A stretch of DNA of 64,000 nucleotides from Vineibacter terrae (GCF_008039615.1 NZ_VDUZ01000001.1:1-64000), one strand, 5' to 3'. Positions 44,649 through 53,626 are shown, counted from the first letter of the stretch. Notes: generated by a model from the letters alone, not told the origin. Translations and numbers: made by a program.

Positions 44649-45522
44649 CCGCGCGCGGTGTGCCCGAACCGAACGCGGTACAGTTGGTCCTGGTCGTCGC
44701 AACGAATCTCGACTGGATAGGCCCCGCGGGACGGCAACTCTACTGCGGCGTATGGCGGGCAAGATCAATGCCGAGCAGTTGCGCTAGGCGATGCAGTGCC
44801 CGGGCAGCATCCGGGCCTGCGGGAGTGATTATCGCGCTCGGCGGGATCTGCGAAAGCGCTATAGCCGATGTCGCGCCCGGCCTGGGCCGCCACGCTCGCC
44901 ACCTTGATCTGCCTGGTGATGGCGACGTTCATCCTTATCGGCGAGAAACCCTGGACCAGCGTCACGCAGAGCAGAGTCGTTGCGTGCGGCTTGCGCTGGC
45001 TACTGGCGCGCGGCTTGTTGCCGGCGCCGGGGTGCTTCGTGTTTGGCTTCTGCGATAGATGCTGACGCCGAGTCGTGACCGGGCGCCTTCGCCTGTCCAG
45101 TCTTTACCTTTTGCGTGCCTCATGGAGGGCAAAAGGCGGACGTCGGCTCAAGGCGATTTCTTCTCCCGCTCGCTCGCCAACGTGCTGCACCACGCCTTCG
45201 CGGCGACGAGACCGTCGGTCAGGCCAGTATACGTCCCGTCGCAATTGCAGCCGTACTTGCCGGCCAACGCACGTCCCAGGGCAAACCGCGGATCGGGTGC
45301 GGCCGGCGACCTGCAAACAAGGTCGCGGAACCGCACTGGGCACAGGTGGGGCGGATGGTGCTGACTCCGAGAGGCAACCGCATGTCTGCCCTCACTGGTA
45401 TGTGCGATCGCGTATTCTCACATACGCTCGAAACTGTTCTTCGGGCCGTCCCGGCGATACCGCGTGCTCAGAGCCTATTGCGTTCGGGCGGACAGCAGAT
45501 GTTTCGCCCACAGCCCGCGCAA
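44649..45522. other. Gap with two weak small ORFs
   Basis: Candidate 1: plus 44868-45065, 65 aa with one hydrophobic helix (AATLATLICLVMATFILIG). Candidate 2: minus 45336-45148, 62 aa from GTG, with GKYGCNCDGTYTGLTDGLVAAKAWC. Both lack strong ribosome binding sites and known relatives, so neither is called. Confidence 0.4.
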
Positions 45523-45801
45523 CTAGCGAAAGACCAAGCCTTCGCGGGCGATGCCGGCCAGCAGGGCGCGGTAGCTCGCACTCAGATCCGTCGGCGACCG
45601 ACTTTCGAGTGCCGCGAGTAGCAGCTCGAGAGGCTCACTCAATCGTTCGCACACAGCGGCGTTCGCCGGCGCGCGCAACCATGCGACGGCTATCTCGACT
45701 GTCGGCAGGAACACGAACCGATCGCCGACACGCAACCGCGCCGGCGACGGAAAGCGCAGCTGAGCCCCGGCAATGCTCGCGAGAGACCGACCACGGCGCA
45801 T
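45523..45801 (-). CDS. Small hypothetical protein
   Basis: 92 aa. FVFLPTVEIAVAWLRAPANAAVCERLSEPLELLLAALESRSP then YRALLAGIAREGLVF. Helical, with a weak resemblance to DUF982-type layout but no firm match. The ATG at 45801 has a good AAGGGAAG ribosome binding site at proper distance; an ATG at 45846 would add 15 residues. Confidence 0.55.
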   Translation of the reverse strand: MRRGRSLASIAGAQLRFPSPARLRVGDRFVFLPTVEIAVAWLRAPANAAVCERLSEPLELLLAALESRSPTDLSASYRALLAGIAREGLVFR

Positions 45802-46119
45802 CAACGACTTCCCTTCCGCGCTGTTCGCCGGCCAATCCGGCCTCAAGCGGTTCTCACGATGCCGGTGGTCATGCGGCTTCCTTTCCCGCGCGTTCGGGCC
45901 ATGTGAGATCGTACGGACCGGAACAATCTATATCGTGGAAGCTCAGGAAGTCGGCCCGCGAACGGGCGAAACTGGCGGGCCGGCCAGAATGGCGATTGTC
46001 CACACCTTACATAGAGACTGTGGTGCCGTACCGCCATGTTTATTTTCGGCCAGACTGAGCGAACTCTCCATAGCCCCACTGCCATTTCTCGATCGCGCCG
46101 ATAGAGCTGATTTCACGTC
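45802..46119. other. Gap without supported gene
   Basis: About 320 bp of lower-GC sequence. No ORF with a credible start or family. Possible promoter material for the minus-strand gene at 45523, none identified. Confidence 0.5.
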
Positions 46120-46620
46120 CTATGGTCGAGATGATGGCGGCGATGTCGGCATGTGAACTGGCGCAACGACACCATCCCCGACTAGGAGCCGCTCAACGCG
46201 CGCCGGCACACCGAGCAGCAGGGATGCAGCAATGCCGGCTGCGATCAACCAAAGCGCCAGGGATCCAGCATTGTTCTTCTCGGCCACACGTGGAGTCCGT
46301 ACATCCGCTCGCACCTCGGGATCATGCCTTGGGAGGAGTTCTACGAGGTGGGATGCGATGCTGGTTGTGTCCGACAGTTGCCAAGTGCCGAGAGGCAGGC
46401 GGCCGATACACAGGCTCAATGCAGCGATCGCGCGCTCCTTCGACAATTGCGACAGTCGTGCTGCCTCTTCCCAGGGATCGAGATCTAGCCGGCTGAGGCC
46501 TGACAGAACGCTCACTGTCATCCCATTGGGTTCCTCACCGATGGGCGCGAAGAGGAACGGTTCAAACTCGGGCTTCGCCGTCTGGATCGACAGGTGTGGC
46601 GTCATGCCGGATGACTTCAT
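46120..46620 (-). CDS. Conserved alphaproteobacterial membrane protein of unknown function
   Basis: 166 aa. The cytosolic part begins FEPFLFAPIGEEPNGMTVSVLSGLSRLDLDPWEEAARLSQL, a block I recognise from short conserved hypotheticals in Bradyrhizobium-like genomes. A single membrane helix lies near residues 132-150 (GSLALWLIAAGIAASLLLGV) and a short tail follows. The ATG at 46620 has an AAAGAGCAG ribosome binding site; 46605 is possible. It may anchor a partner at the inner membrane. Confidence 0.72.
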   Translation of the reverse strand: MKSSGMTPHLSIQTAKPEFEPFLFAPIGEEPNGMTVSVLSGLSRLDLDPWEEAARLSQLSKERAIAALSLCIGRLPLGTWQLSDTTSIASHLVELLPRHDPEVRADVRTPRVAEKNNAGSLALWLIAAGIAASLLLGVPARVERLLVGDGVVAPVHMPTSPPSSRP

Positions 46621-46799
46621 CCATCTGCTCTTTGATATGGCGACGAACGCCACGAACTCAACAACAACTCGCTGTTCCGGCCGGATTGAGCAAATGACGA
46701 TCGACCGGGACGCCGCAGTGCACGCAGCGAGGCCACGACCGTCGTACGGGTCAGGTCACGAAGTATCGAGAGCGCCCATCCAGCGGCGGGGCGACATGA

Positions 46800-46994
46800 A
46801 TGGCCGGAGCAGCGCGCACATCGGACGACTGCGCGTCCGCGTGCGGGGGACCCAATATGCGCCGCTCTCCCAACCGGCGCTTTCGCGCGTTCGCCCGTGC
46901 GGTGATCGACGATGGTATCGATATCGTCCATGGCCACTTTGCACATGTCGTCCAGGCAATCGAACGCTATGGCCACGCCATCATCATCGCCTGA
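46800..46994 (+). pseudogene. Remnant of a CapA-family (poly-gamma-glutamate synthesis / metallophosphatase-like) gene
   Basis: The reading frame contains GGPNMRRSPNRRFRAFARAVID and DGIDIVHGHFAHVVQAIERYGHAIII. This matches the CapA pattern (H)WGPN-M ... FARAVIDxGxDIVHGHSxHVxQxIExY, including the HGH pair, but Trp of HWGPN is Gly, the N-terminal two thirds is absent and a stop follows where the D-F/D-Y strand should continue. About 45 residues of recognisable domain. Family assignment is from memory of the motif. The flanks hold no further CapA sequence that I can detect. Confidence 0.6.
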
Positions 46995-47086
46995 AAACGT
47001 CCCGTGTCAGTCGAACCGCGCATCCACTCACCCAAGACAGGCCCCGAAGCATCGGCGCTCCGGAGCCTTCGATGGACGGCAAGCCA

Positions 47087-47530
47087 TCAGTTCTTCTTGG
47101 TGTCGCTCTCTCTGGCTGCGGCTATTCGTGCATCGCGAGCCGCGGCCGCTGCCAGGGCCGTCTTGATGGCAGCGTCGACTTGCGCGTCGGTCGTGAGCTG
47201 GTCGAGCCCTCTTCCGCAGGCTCTGCCGGAGTCTACGTCCGGCGCATGACCTGTGTTGACGAAAATTTCGGCCTGCTCCCCGGTTCCCTTGCTCCGCAGC
47301 CTGCCAGCTTCCGCCGCCGTGACGCCAGAACTGAGGTACGAAGCCAGGCAGTACTCTGCGCGGATCTTGTCGCCTTCTGTTTTGCGCTGCTCGGTTGCGG
47401 CGCTCCGAGACATGAACCAGCCAGGGTAACCGAAGCAGAAAAATGCCGTGGCAAGAATGCCAAGGCCAAGGCCGACCATATGCTGTTTTCTGACCGGATT
47501 TTGCCATCCGTTCGTGGCTTGCGCGGCCAT
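47087..47530 (-). CDS. Small membrane or exported protein of unknown function
   Basis: 147 aa. One hydrophobic segment at residues 19-36 (VGLGLGILATAFFCFGYPGW), then a soluble region with DKIRAEYCLASYLSSGVTAAEAGRLRSK and cysteines near 61 and 105. A charged Ala-rich tail follows. GGGAGG ribosome binding site at good distance. No recognised family. Codon use resembles chromosomal neighbours. Position in the sparse region suggests accessory DNA. Confidence 0.68.
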   Translation of the reverse strand: MAAQATNGWQNPVRKQHMVGLGLGILATAFFCFGYPGWFMSRSAATEQRKTEGDKIRAEYCLASYLSSGVTAAEAGRLRSKGTGEQAEIFVNTGHAPDVDSGRACGRGLDQLTTDAQVDAAIKTALAAAAARDARIAAARESDTKKN

Positions 47531-48275
47531 GATTATGGCCTCCCGTTGGATACGGAACGAAATGTTCGCCCGCTATTCATCACAGTATCAGGTTCAGGAA
47601 AAATAGGTGGGAAGATTATGAAATATCACTATTTGCACCATAAAAAGCGTGGACACAGTTATTTCGGAGGTAAAAGTGTCAACATGGGGAATGATAAGTC
47701 ATTGGACGACGAGCACCACTGTCTAGCGTTCCCCCTCTACCGCGAGTGCCGCCTGCCACGGAAACATGGGAGCCACACACCGCGTGTTATCAGTCGCCCA
47801 ACGAGAGTGAGCGGCCGCAGCGAGCATTAGCCTAGCGCGATGCGTCCCTACCGCATTTGCTCATTCGGCTTTTGCGCCGTGCATTGTTCTGGCTGCGGAT
47901 TCTGCACGAGACCGGCGTAGAGCCGCGTTCGTGAACTCCTGGAATCTCTCGCTTTTCATCTAGCCACCCAACTGCGATTCCATCCGTCCAACCGGTAAAA
48001 TTCGACTGGCGCGTCGGTGCGCCTGAGGAGGGAGCCTGTCGCGCGAGCAGCTACGGCAGCTACGATTGGCCGCGATCGTCCCGGCCGACATGGCGGAGCT
48101 ACTCCCGCCTCAAAAGACTTATGGATTAGCCGCAGGCCTACGACTGATTAGCCGAGAGCGATTGGGCAGCAAAAGCTTGCGACTCGGGCGTTGCCATGGG
48201 ACATGTATCATATGCGATGAACCCGCGCGTGCACGTTTACACTGGCGGCAGCTGGAGCCGAACGAGGCAAGTACA
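47531..48275. other. AT-richer gap with one weak ORF
   Basis: The stretch 47560-47720 is distinctly AT-richer than the rest of the window. Plus 47618-47830 could encode 70 aa (MKYHYLHHKKRGHSYFGG start, GGGAAG upstream). A separate GGAGGTAAAA motif precedes a 16-codon frame from a GTG near 47673. Neither resembles a known protein. Likely acquired or decayed DNA. Confidence 0.45.
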
Positions 48276-48593
48276 ATGTCGGACGCCCCCATCGTGCTCG
48301 ATGACCGCCGCGGCATGGCTGCGCAAAGAGCGACCGAGATCCGCCGCCGCCTCGCCGAGGTAAGAGCCGACCAAGCAGCGCTGCGCGAACGGCAGGCTGA
48401 ACTCGAGAAGGTGATGGCCGCCGCGCCCGCGCAAACTTGGGCCGAGGCTGCTGAGAAGGCGTGCTACCTGATCGAGCTCTTTGCCGCCACGCCGGGCGCC
48501 GAAGACCCGCGTCGACAGCGTCTGATCGCAAGCGTGCTTGATGATTTCAGACGCTTCACCGATGGCCCCCCGGACCGAGTGGACGGCGGTTAG
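48276..48593 (+). CDS. Conserved small coiled-coil protein (unknown function)
   Basis: 105 aa. A coiled-coil stretch (QRATEIRRRLAEVRADQAALRERQAELEKVMA, residues ~16-47) is followed by AQTWAEAAEKACYLIELFAATPGAEDPRRQRLIASVLDDFRRF. I recognise this second block from short conserved hypotheticals in Rhizobiales. GAGG ribosome binding site before ATG 48276; the upstream extension from 48066 is not supported. Confidence 0.72.
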   Translation: MSDAPIVLDDRRGMAAQRATEIRRRLAEVRADQAALRERQAELEKVMAAAPAQTWAEAAEKACYLIELFAATPGAEDPRRQRLIASVLDDFRRFTDGPPDRVDGG

Positions 48594-49236
48594 AACGATC
48601 CGGGGCCGGCATGACGCCACCTGGTGTTCTCGGCCGGCGAGGGCGCGGATCGCCAGCACCAAACCAGGGCGCACGCCGATGCGCGCGGCGTACCAGCAAG
48701 CAGGACAATGGCAGCGCTCTGTACGCTAACGATGGTCGACACGCTTGGCAAAGATGCCCAGACCACGGCGATCATCATCCCTGCTGCCGCCATGCTGGTA
48801 CCGAAAGCGGCAATGCCCGGCCAACAAGCGGCAAGACATCCGCGCTTGAGCCAGCGCAGCCGATCCCGGCCATATCCGATGCCAAAAGCTCAATCGGGCT
48901 CCCCTCGCAAGACCCGTCAGCGGGAGACCTTTCGATGCGGCTCAAGGCACGACAAGTGGGCAAAGCCTGTGGATTTTATCGGCCACTAGAAACTTCCGAT
49001 GCATGTTCGTGAGTCGCACCGGGAAACGACCACGGAACAACAGCTTGCGTCGCCACGGCTAGCGGCATTGCACGATGCGGTAAAGGCGACAGGTTTATTT
49101 TCTGGTCCCTGATGCCAAATGAGCAGCGGTCCCCATCTATATGGCGGACTTCTTCTGCGCGCGTTGGTTGATGCGCGTTATCAGTTTTGAGCAGCGGCTT
49201 TGACGCCCAACAGAAGAGCCCGCCCTACGGAAAGCG
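48594..49236. other. Gap without supported gene
   Basis: About 640 bp. Open frames exist on both strands but have shadow-like composition. A minus-strand stretch (48793-48650) has a hydrophobic start (MAAAGMMIAVVW) with no convincing context. Nothing called. Confidence 0.5.
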
Positions 49237-50337
49237 GTGACCGACATCGCGAATGAATCTCCACAGCGATCGGCTGCCCCCCAACGACCGACCGCGACCA
49301 GCACCGATAAGGCGGGCGTCACGGCCGATCTTGCGGCGCTGCGGCGGACATTGTCGTCCCATCAGACGGGCAGCCGGGCGAGCAGCCTGGGCCAGCTTGC
49401 CTCGTCGTTCCTGCCCTTTCTCGCATTGTGCGGGGCGATGTACGCCACCCTGGCCGTATCCCTCTGGCTGACATTGGCGATGGCAGTGCCGGCCGGAGGG
49501 TTCCTCGTGCGCATCTTCGTCATCCAGCACGATTGCGGACATGGTGCATTCTTCCGCTCGCCTGCCGCCAACGACTGGATCGGCCGGCTATGCAGCCTCG
49601 CGACATTGACGCCTTATGCGAACTGGCGACGCCAGCACGCAGTTCATCATGCCAACTGGAACAACCTCGATCGCCGGGAAAGCGGCAGCGATATCTATTC
49701 GGCTTGCCTGACCACGCGCGAGTACCACCGCCTCAAACCGCTGCGGCGCACCCTCTGGCGACTTCTTCGTCACCCGGCCATCGCCCTGATCATCCTGCCC
49801 CCGCTCGTGTTCCTGCTGGTCTACCGCCTTCCGTTCGACACGCCGGCGCATTGGCGGCGAGAGCGCCTTTCGGTTCACGCCACGAACCTCGCGCTGGCGA
49901 CAGTCATCGCCGGCCTCGGTTTCATCGTAGGTTTCGGAGCCATGGCAGTGGTTCAGCTTTCGATCATGGTGGTCGCCGCCATTATCGGGGTCTGGCTGTT
50001 CTCAGTGCAGCATCGCTTTGAGGCGGCGCGCTGGTTCACGCGCGATGAGTGGTCGGCCGTCGACGCGTCGCTGCGCGGTACGTCCTATCTGCGGCTGCCC
50101 CCCATCCTGCAGTGGTTCACCGGCAACATCGGCTTTCACCATGTCCATCACCTCAATCCACGGATTCCCAACTACCACCTCGCGGCGTGCCACGCAGCGA
50201 GCCATTACCTACAGCAGGTGCCCACCCTGACCCTGCGCGACGGGTTGAAGGCCGCGACGTACTGGCTTTGGGACGAGGCCCAGGAACGAATGGTCCGGTT
50301 GCGCGACTGCCAGCCACGCCGAGACCCCCTTATTTGA
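49237..50337 (+). CDS. Fatty acid desaturase (membrane di-iron)
   Basis: 366 aa from GTG 49237 (GGAAAG upstream). Three histidine boxes of the membrane desaturase family: HDCGH at residues 98-102, HAVHH at 134-138, and HHVHH near 292. Hydrophobic pairs lie between them (FLPFLALCGAMYATLAVSLWL; IALIILPPLVFLLVYRL; ALATVIAGLGFIVGF). Di-iron enzyme inserting a double bond into acyl chains, electron donor unknown. An isolated gene in a sparse region. Confidence 0.9.
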   Translation: MTDIANESPQRSAAPQRPTATSTDKAGVTADLAALRRTLSSHQTGSRASSLGQLASSFLPFLALCGAMYATLAVSLWLTLAMAVPAGGFLVRIFVIQHDCGHGAFFRSPAANDWIGRLCSLATLTPYANWRRQHAVHHANWNNLDRRESGSDIYSACLTTREYHRLKPLRRTLWRLLRHPAIALIILPPLVFLLVYRLPFDTPAHWRRERLSVHATNLALATVIAGLGFIVGFGAMAVVQLSIMVVAAIIGVWLFSVQHRFEAARWFTRDEWSAVDASLRGTSYLRLPPILQWFTGNIGFHHVHHLNPRIPNYHLAACHAASHYLQQVPTLTLRDGLKAATYWLWDEAQERMVRLRDCQPRRDPLI

Positions 50338-50751
50338 TGAAGAGCTGAAGACATGGGGCTGAGAAACGGCATGCCTGAGCGGCTGAGCCTCGGTAAAGCA
50401 GGCCAAGCCTGAATGGGCAGACGCACGGACGATGCGGCGAAGAAGATCGGACGTCGGCGGTGCCGACATGGAAGTGCTCGGCACGTTCGTCCGCCGGCAC
50501 ACCGGGAAGCGAGCGCTGCGGCAGCGTGAGGTCCCGTGCGCGCCGCCGTAGCGCGCAAGCACGTGCAGGAATCAGCACACCGCATTGAAATACGCGATTG
50601 ATCTCGCAGGCACATCGTCCGCATGAGCAATCGGTGATCCGTGACTGACGCCGGGCCGCGACGCCGTCTTGAAAGTGATGGTGAGGAGTACATTCAACAG
50701 CTTGAAGGGCCGTCCAGTCAGATACTCATGAACAAAAAGGGGTGACACGAC
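50338..50751. other. Gap with a short leader-like ORF
   Basis: No standard gene. GTG 50641 to TGA 50745 encodes 34 residues ending EEYIQQLEGPSSQILMNKKG. Its last codons contain the ribosome binding site (AAGGGG) of the following 49-codon ORF. Could be a leader or coupled small gene. Confidence 0.35.
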
Positions 50752-50901
50752 ATGCCAGAAGTGAATACCCCGTTGGCCGAGCTCTTTCGGCAGCAAGGGC
50801 TGGATGCCCTGGCCAGAGTCGGCGCAATGACGACCGCCGTCCGGGCGCCGGCGGCGAAGGAAATGACCTTTCCTATTTTAGAGCCAGAATATTGTCACTG
50901 A
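50752..50901 (+). CDS. Candidate 49-residue protein or precursor-like peptide
   Basis: 49 aa: MPEVNTPLAELFRQQGLDAL at the start, a helical middle, then a proline/aromatic tail ending TFPILEPEYCH. An excellent ribosome binding site (AAAAAGGGG, nine bases before ATG) supports translation. The helix-then-short-tail layout would fit a modified-peptide precursor, but no maturation enzyme is nearby; it may also be the truncated start of a lost gene. I do not recognise a family. Confidence 0.45.
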   Translation: MPEVNTPLAELFRQQGLDALARVGAMTTAVRAPAAKEMTFPILEPEYCH

Positions 50902-50949
50902 CGGCCCTCCGGCTCACTGGACGCCGATCCTGACAATCAGGGCTTGCTA

Positions 50950-50972
50950 CTGTTAACTTCTGGTGGTAACAG
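50950..50972. promoter_or_regulatory. Operator-like palindrome before the toxin-antitoxin pair
   Basis: CTGTTA (50950-50955) and TAACAG (50967-50972) are exact inverted repeats eleven bases apart, ending six bases before the toxin ATG. Likely binding site for the antitoxin regulator. Confidence 0.5.
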
Positions 50973-50978
50973 AAAGTC

Positions 50979-51332
50979 ATGAGCGAGGATCGTGATCCGA
51001 GCCTCGACACGCTTCTGGACCTCGACGGTCAGGTGCTCGTTGTCGATCCCAAGGGCGGTCATTGGGTGAAGTTTATCGTCACCCGCGTTCCGGCGTCGCC
51101 GGAGAAGCCGCACGGCCTCGATTACTCGCTCACGCTTCACGGGCCTTCGGGCGAACGGCTGGTTGGCTTCGACAACGCCCATCCGGTCGGCCGGGGCAGA
51201 CGCGGCGAGCCGATGGACCATCGGCACCGCCTCCAGACCGTAAAGCCCTATGCCTACGAGGAAGCGGCCACGCTGCTGGCCGAATTCTGGCAGGCGGTGG
51301 ACGCGGTGTTGAAGGAGCGAGGCGTGCTATGA
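50979..51332 (+). CDS. TumE-like toxin (DUF6516 family)
   Basis: 117 aa. SLDTLLDLDGQVLVVDPKGGHWVKF, HGLDYSLTLHGPSGERLVGFDNAHPV, MDHRHRLQTVKPYAYEEAATLLAEFWQAVDAVL: the whole length follows the TumE toxin pattern (DUF6516) from start to C-terminal helix. Full-length and apparently intact. The stop overlaps the start of the regulator gene (ATGA), the usual toxin-first arrangement of this system. The cellular target is not inferable here. Adjacent to a decayed recombinase, consistent with mobile-DNA origin. Confidence 0.85.
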   Translation: MSEDRDPSLDTLLDLDGQVLVVDPKGGHWVKFIVTRVPASPEKPHGLDYSLTLHGPSGERLVGFDNAHPVGRGRRGEPMDHRHRLQTVKPYAYEEAATLLAEFWQAVDAVLKERGVL

Positions 51333-51718
51333 CGACATTGAAAGTCGGGATTGCCGGCTACGACGAGATGAAAGCCCGCACCATGCGGATCGCACGCGGC
51401 GAGGAAAAGCCGGCGGCGGACGATCCGAAGGTGTGGTTCACATCCATGGAATCCTTCGCGCAGCTCCTTTCCAGCGGGAACCGCGAGCTGCTGCGCGTCA
51501 TCGACGAGCAGTCGCCCGGCTCGCTGGAGGAACTGTCGCGGATCACGGGGCGGGCGAAGCCCAGCCTGTCCCGAACCCTCAAGAAGATGGCGAGCTACGG
51601 CCTGATCCGCATGGAGTCAGGCGAGGGGCAGAAGGTCGTGCCCAAGGTGTTGCATGATCGTGTGGAGCTGGAGTTGCCCTTGCTCGAACGGCGCAAAGCG
51701 AAAGGAGGCCGCAGATGA
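51329..51718 (+). CDS. TumA-like antitoxin / HTH regulator
   Basis: 129 aa. The N-terminal 40 residues (TLKVGIAGYDEMKARTMRIARGEEKPA) probably contact the toxin. VWFTSMESFAQLLSSGNRELLRVI leads into a winged helix-turn-helix, SLEELSRITGRAKPSLSRTLKKMASYGLIRM (residues ~60-95), followed by the wing. It matches the HVO_A0114-type DNA-binding proteins that accompany TumE. Expected to neutralise the toxin and repress the promoter through the palindrome at 50950-50972. ATGA overlaps at both ends. Confidence 0.85.
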   Translation: MTTLKVGIAGYDEMKARTMRIARGEEKPAADDPKVWFTSMESFAQLLSSGNRELLRVIDEQSPGSLEELSRITGRAKPSLSRTLKKMASYGLIRMESGEGQKVVPKVLHDRVELELPLLERRKAKGGRR

Positions 51719-52152
51719 ACGCCCAACCCCGAATCGGCAGCCGCGTCGTCGATGTCGAGCAGCGCGGTGCTGAGAGATGAAGAAGAAAGCTGGAGATCGT
51801 CAGCCACCTGAACAGGAACCGCATGTTCACCCGCAATGGCGGGCGTTGGGGCATCGGCCAGTTCCACCGCATCCTGACCCGGCGCACCTATATCGACGAG
51901 CATCAGTTCAACAAGCGGTCCAAGGCTGAGGAGACGAAGCACGAGGATGAGGTCGTCACCGTCGCGGTGCCGCCGCTGATCGACCTGGAGACCTTTGAGA
52001 CCGTCCAGAGGCGCTTGCTGGCCAACAAGCGGATCATGCCTCTTTTCGTTCCGGCGGCCTGCGCAACGCAGGTACTCTGGATGTCGAGGGAGCCCAGCGA
52101 CAGGCTGGTCGTCCAGGCTGCGGCCAATGCCGGAAAATGCTGGCTCGGTTGA
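51715..52152 (+). pseudogene. Serine recombinase remnant, internally deleted, with in-frame stop
   Basis: The frame opens at ATG 51715 behind AAAGGAGG and overlaps the antitoxin stop. After 21 codons (MNAQPRIGSRVVDVEQRGAER) a TGA occurs, but the same frame continues NRNRMFTRNGGRWGIGQFHRILTRRTYIDEHQFNKRS and VVTVAVPPLIDLETFETVQRRLLANK, a clear piece of the recombinase domain of large serine integrases. The catalytic resolvase domain is missing. After LLANK (about 52030) the sequence no longer resembles a recombinase. Confidence 0.8.
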
Positions 52153-52810
52153 TCGATGAGAGTTCCGGTCCAGTCCGGGAGCGCACGGGCTCTTCGGTTA
52201 CGCGACAAGCAACTGGAGCGTGTAATTCCTGTTTTATTCTCCCTTGACGTGAGGCGCGTTGTGATGTAAACAGAAAATCGTAGTTCGCGTTCCCGCCGCC
52301 GGGGCTAACGGGCGCTTCCGCCTGCCCAGCAGTCAAAAGGGCATGCCGCCGCCGGGCATCCAATCGGGCGCCCGCTTACGCCACCGAAGCAGCCGCTTCG
52401 GCTGCGAAGGCCGGATCGCCGGTTGCTGTCGTCAAGCAACACCGTCCGCCACAACATGGATGCGCCTCATGGCTGCTCCTGCTCTTGCCGTCGCGCCACC
52501 GGTCACGCCGGTTGACGGGTCGGCCGGATCATGTCCTCGATCTGCAGCGTCGATCATGACGGCAGAACCGGCGACGTCGCACGGGTTGCCCTCGGCGTCG
52601 ACCGTACCGGGATCAGGGTTTCCGGTAATTTCCGGTAGACGCCGCCACGGCGCCAAGTCTATGCAAACATTGACGAAAGGATTTACCAGTAAATCCGGTA
52701 CCGAATTTTTTCCCCACCGACGTTTGGCCCATCGTACCCCAGGACGATCCATCGCCGCGCTGCCGCTTGCCGGCTGCCGCCGCGACGGCGACCATCGCCG
52801 CCTTGTCCGC
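52153..52810. other. Gap following the recombinase remnant
   Basis: About 660 bp. A locally AT-rich piece near 52220-52290 and 52640-52720 (TTTCCGGTAATTTCCGG direct repeat, TTTACCAGTAAA palindrome). No gene supported. Probably the junction of the accessory region with the chromosome. Confidence 0.5.
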
Positions 52811-53578
52811 CTAGAAGATCGCTTCGGGCGCCTGCGGCACGCTCTTCCAGAACTCGGCATCATGGCCGAAGAAGATGCGGGCGCCGCCCTGCTCCAGGGC
52901 CGCCAGGCGGTCGAGCGAGGCCAGCATCGCCTCGCGATCGTAGACGAAGCGCGGCAGTCGGCGCCCGCGCAGGCTGCGGCAGAAATAGCAGGCATCGCCG
53001 GCCAGCACGACCTCGCCCGAGTCCAGCCGCACGCGCAGCGACTGGTGGCCCGGCGTGTGGCCATGGGTGGGGATGCAGACCACGCGCCCGTCGCCGAACA
53101 GGTCGTGCTCGCCGTCGGCCTGGATCACCGGGTGGCCGTGATCGATGTCCTGCCTGTAGAAGCCGACCTTGGCCGCGAGCTCGGCGTCCTGCGCCGCCGC
53201 CCATTCGCGCCGCTGCACCACAAGCGTGGCGTTGGGGATGAGCTGGTTGCCGCCGCAATGGTCGAAATGCAGGTGCGAGTTCACGATGTAGTGCACCTTG
53301 CCGGGGTCGTGGTCGATCGCCTCGAGCCGGGCGCTCACCTCGTCGCCGGGCTGGAACGTCTCGAAGCCGAAGATGCGCGCCACCCGCTCGCCCAGGCGGC
53401 CAGGCGCGTCGTGCTGCAGCTGCGGGTGCATGCCGGTGTCGAACAGCACCGTGCCCTTGGGGTGCTCGATCAGGTAGGACGGGATCGGCAGCAGCACCGT
53501 CCCGTCCTCGCCCTCGATCATGTCCTTGAGACGACCCGTGATACGCCCGCAGGTCATGGCGAAAAGCTTCACCGACAT
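52811..53578 (-). CDS. Metallo-beta-lactamase-fold hydrolase (AHL-lactonase-like, cytosolic)
   Basis: 255 aa, no signal peptide. Opens VKLFAMTCGRITGRLKDM; zinc motif HLHFDHCGGN near residue 105; PTHGHTPGHQS near 170; bridging Asp in AGDACYF near 195; late His in FFGHDAEFW. The length and motifs fit AiiA/AttM-type quorum-signal lactonases, but the substrate is unproven. ATG 53578 has GAGG nine bases upstream; ATG 53587 is an alternative. Divergent from the paralogous trio that starts 49 bp away. Confidence 0.86.
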   Translation of the reverse strand: MSVKLFAMTCGRITGRLKDMIEGEDGTVLLPIPSYLIEHPKGTVLFDTGMHPQLQHDAPGRLGERVARIFGFETFQPGDEVSARLEAIDHDPGKVHYIVNSHLHFDHCGGNQLIPNATLVVQRREWAAAQDAELAAKVGFYRQDIDHGHPVIQADGEHDLFGDGRVVCIPTHGHTPGHQSLRVRLDSGEVVLAGDACYFCRSLRGRRLPRFVYDREAMLASLDRLAALEQGGARIFFGHDAEFWKSVPQAPEAIF

Positions 53579-53626
53579 CGCTTCCATCCTCTTCCTTTCG
53601 CGCAACGTAGCACATATGGTCGGGAC

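Noticed and set aside
44156-44737. Minus-strand open frame of about 193 codons
   Set aside because: Ser/Arg/Cys-rich shadow over the small plus-strand gene at 44472; no protein-like blocks except a short YPVEIRCDDQDQLYRVRF stretch near its start, too little to call.
46232-47830. Plus-strand open frame of about 532 codons across the sparse region
   Set aside because: Runs antisense through two credible minus-strand genes with changing composition. Only its last 70 codons, in the AT-rich part, are conceivable as a separate small ORF.
49237-50337. Idea that the desaturase and the following tiny ORF form a natural-product cluster
   Set aside because: No other biosynthetic, maturation or export gene nearby; over 400 bp separate them.
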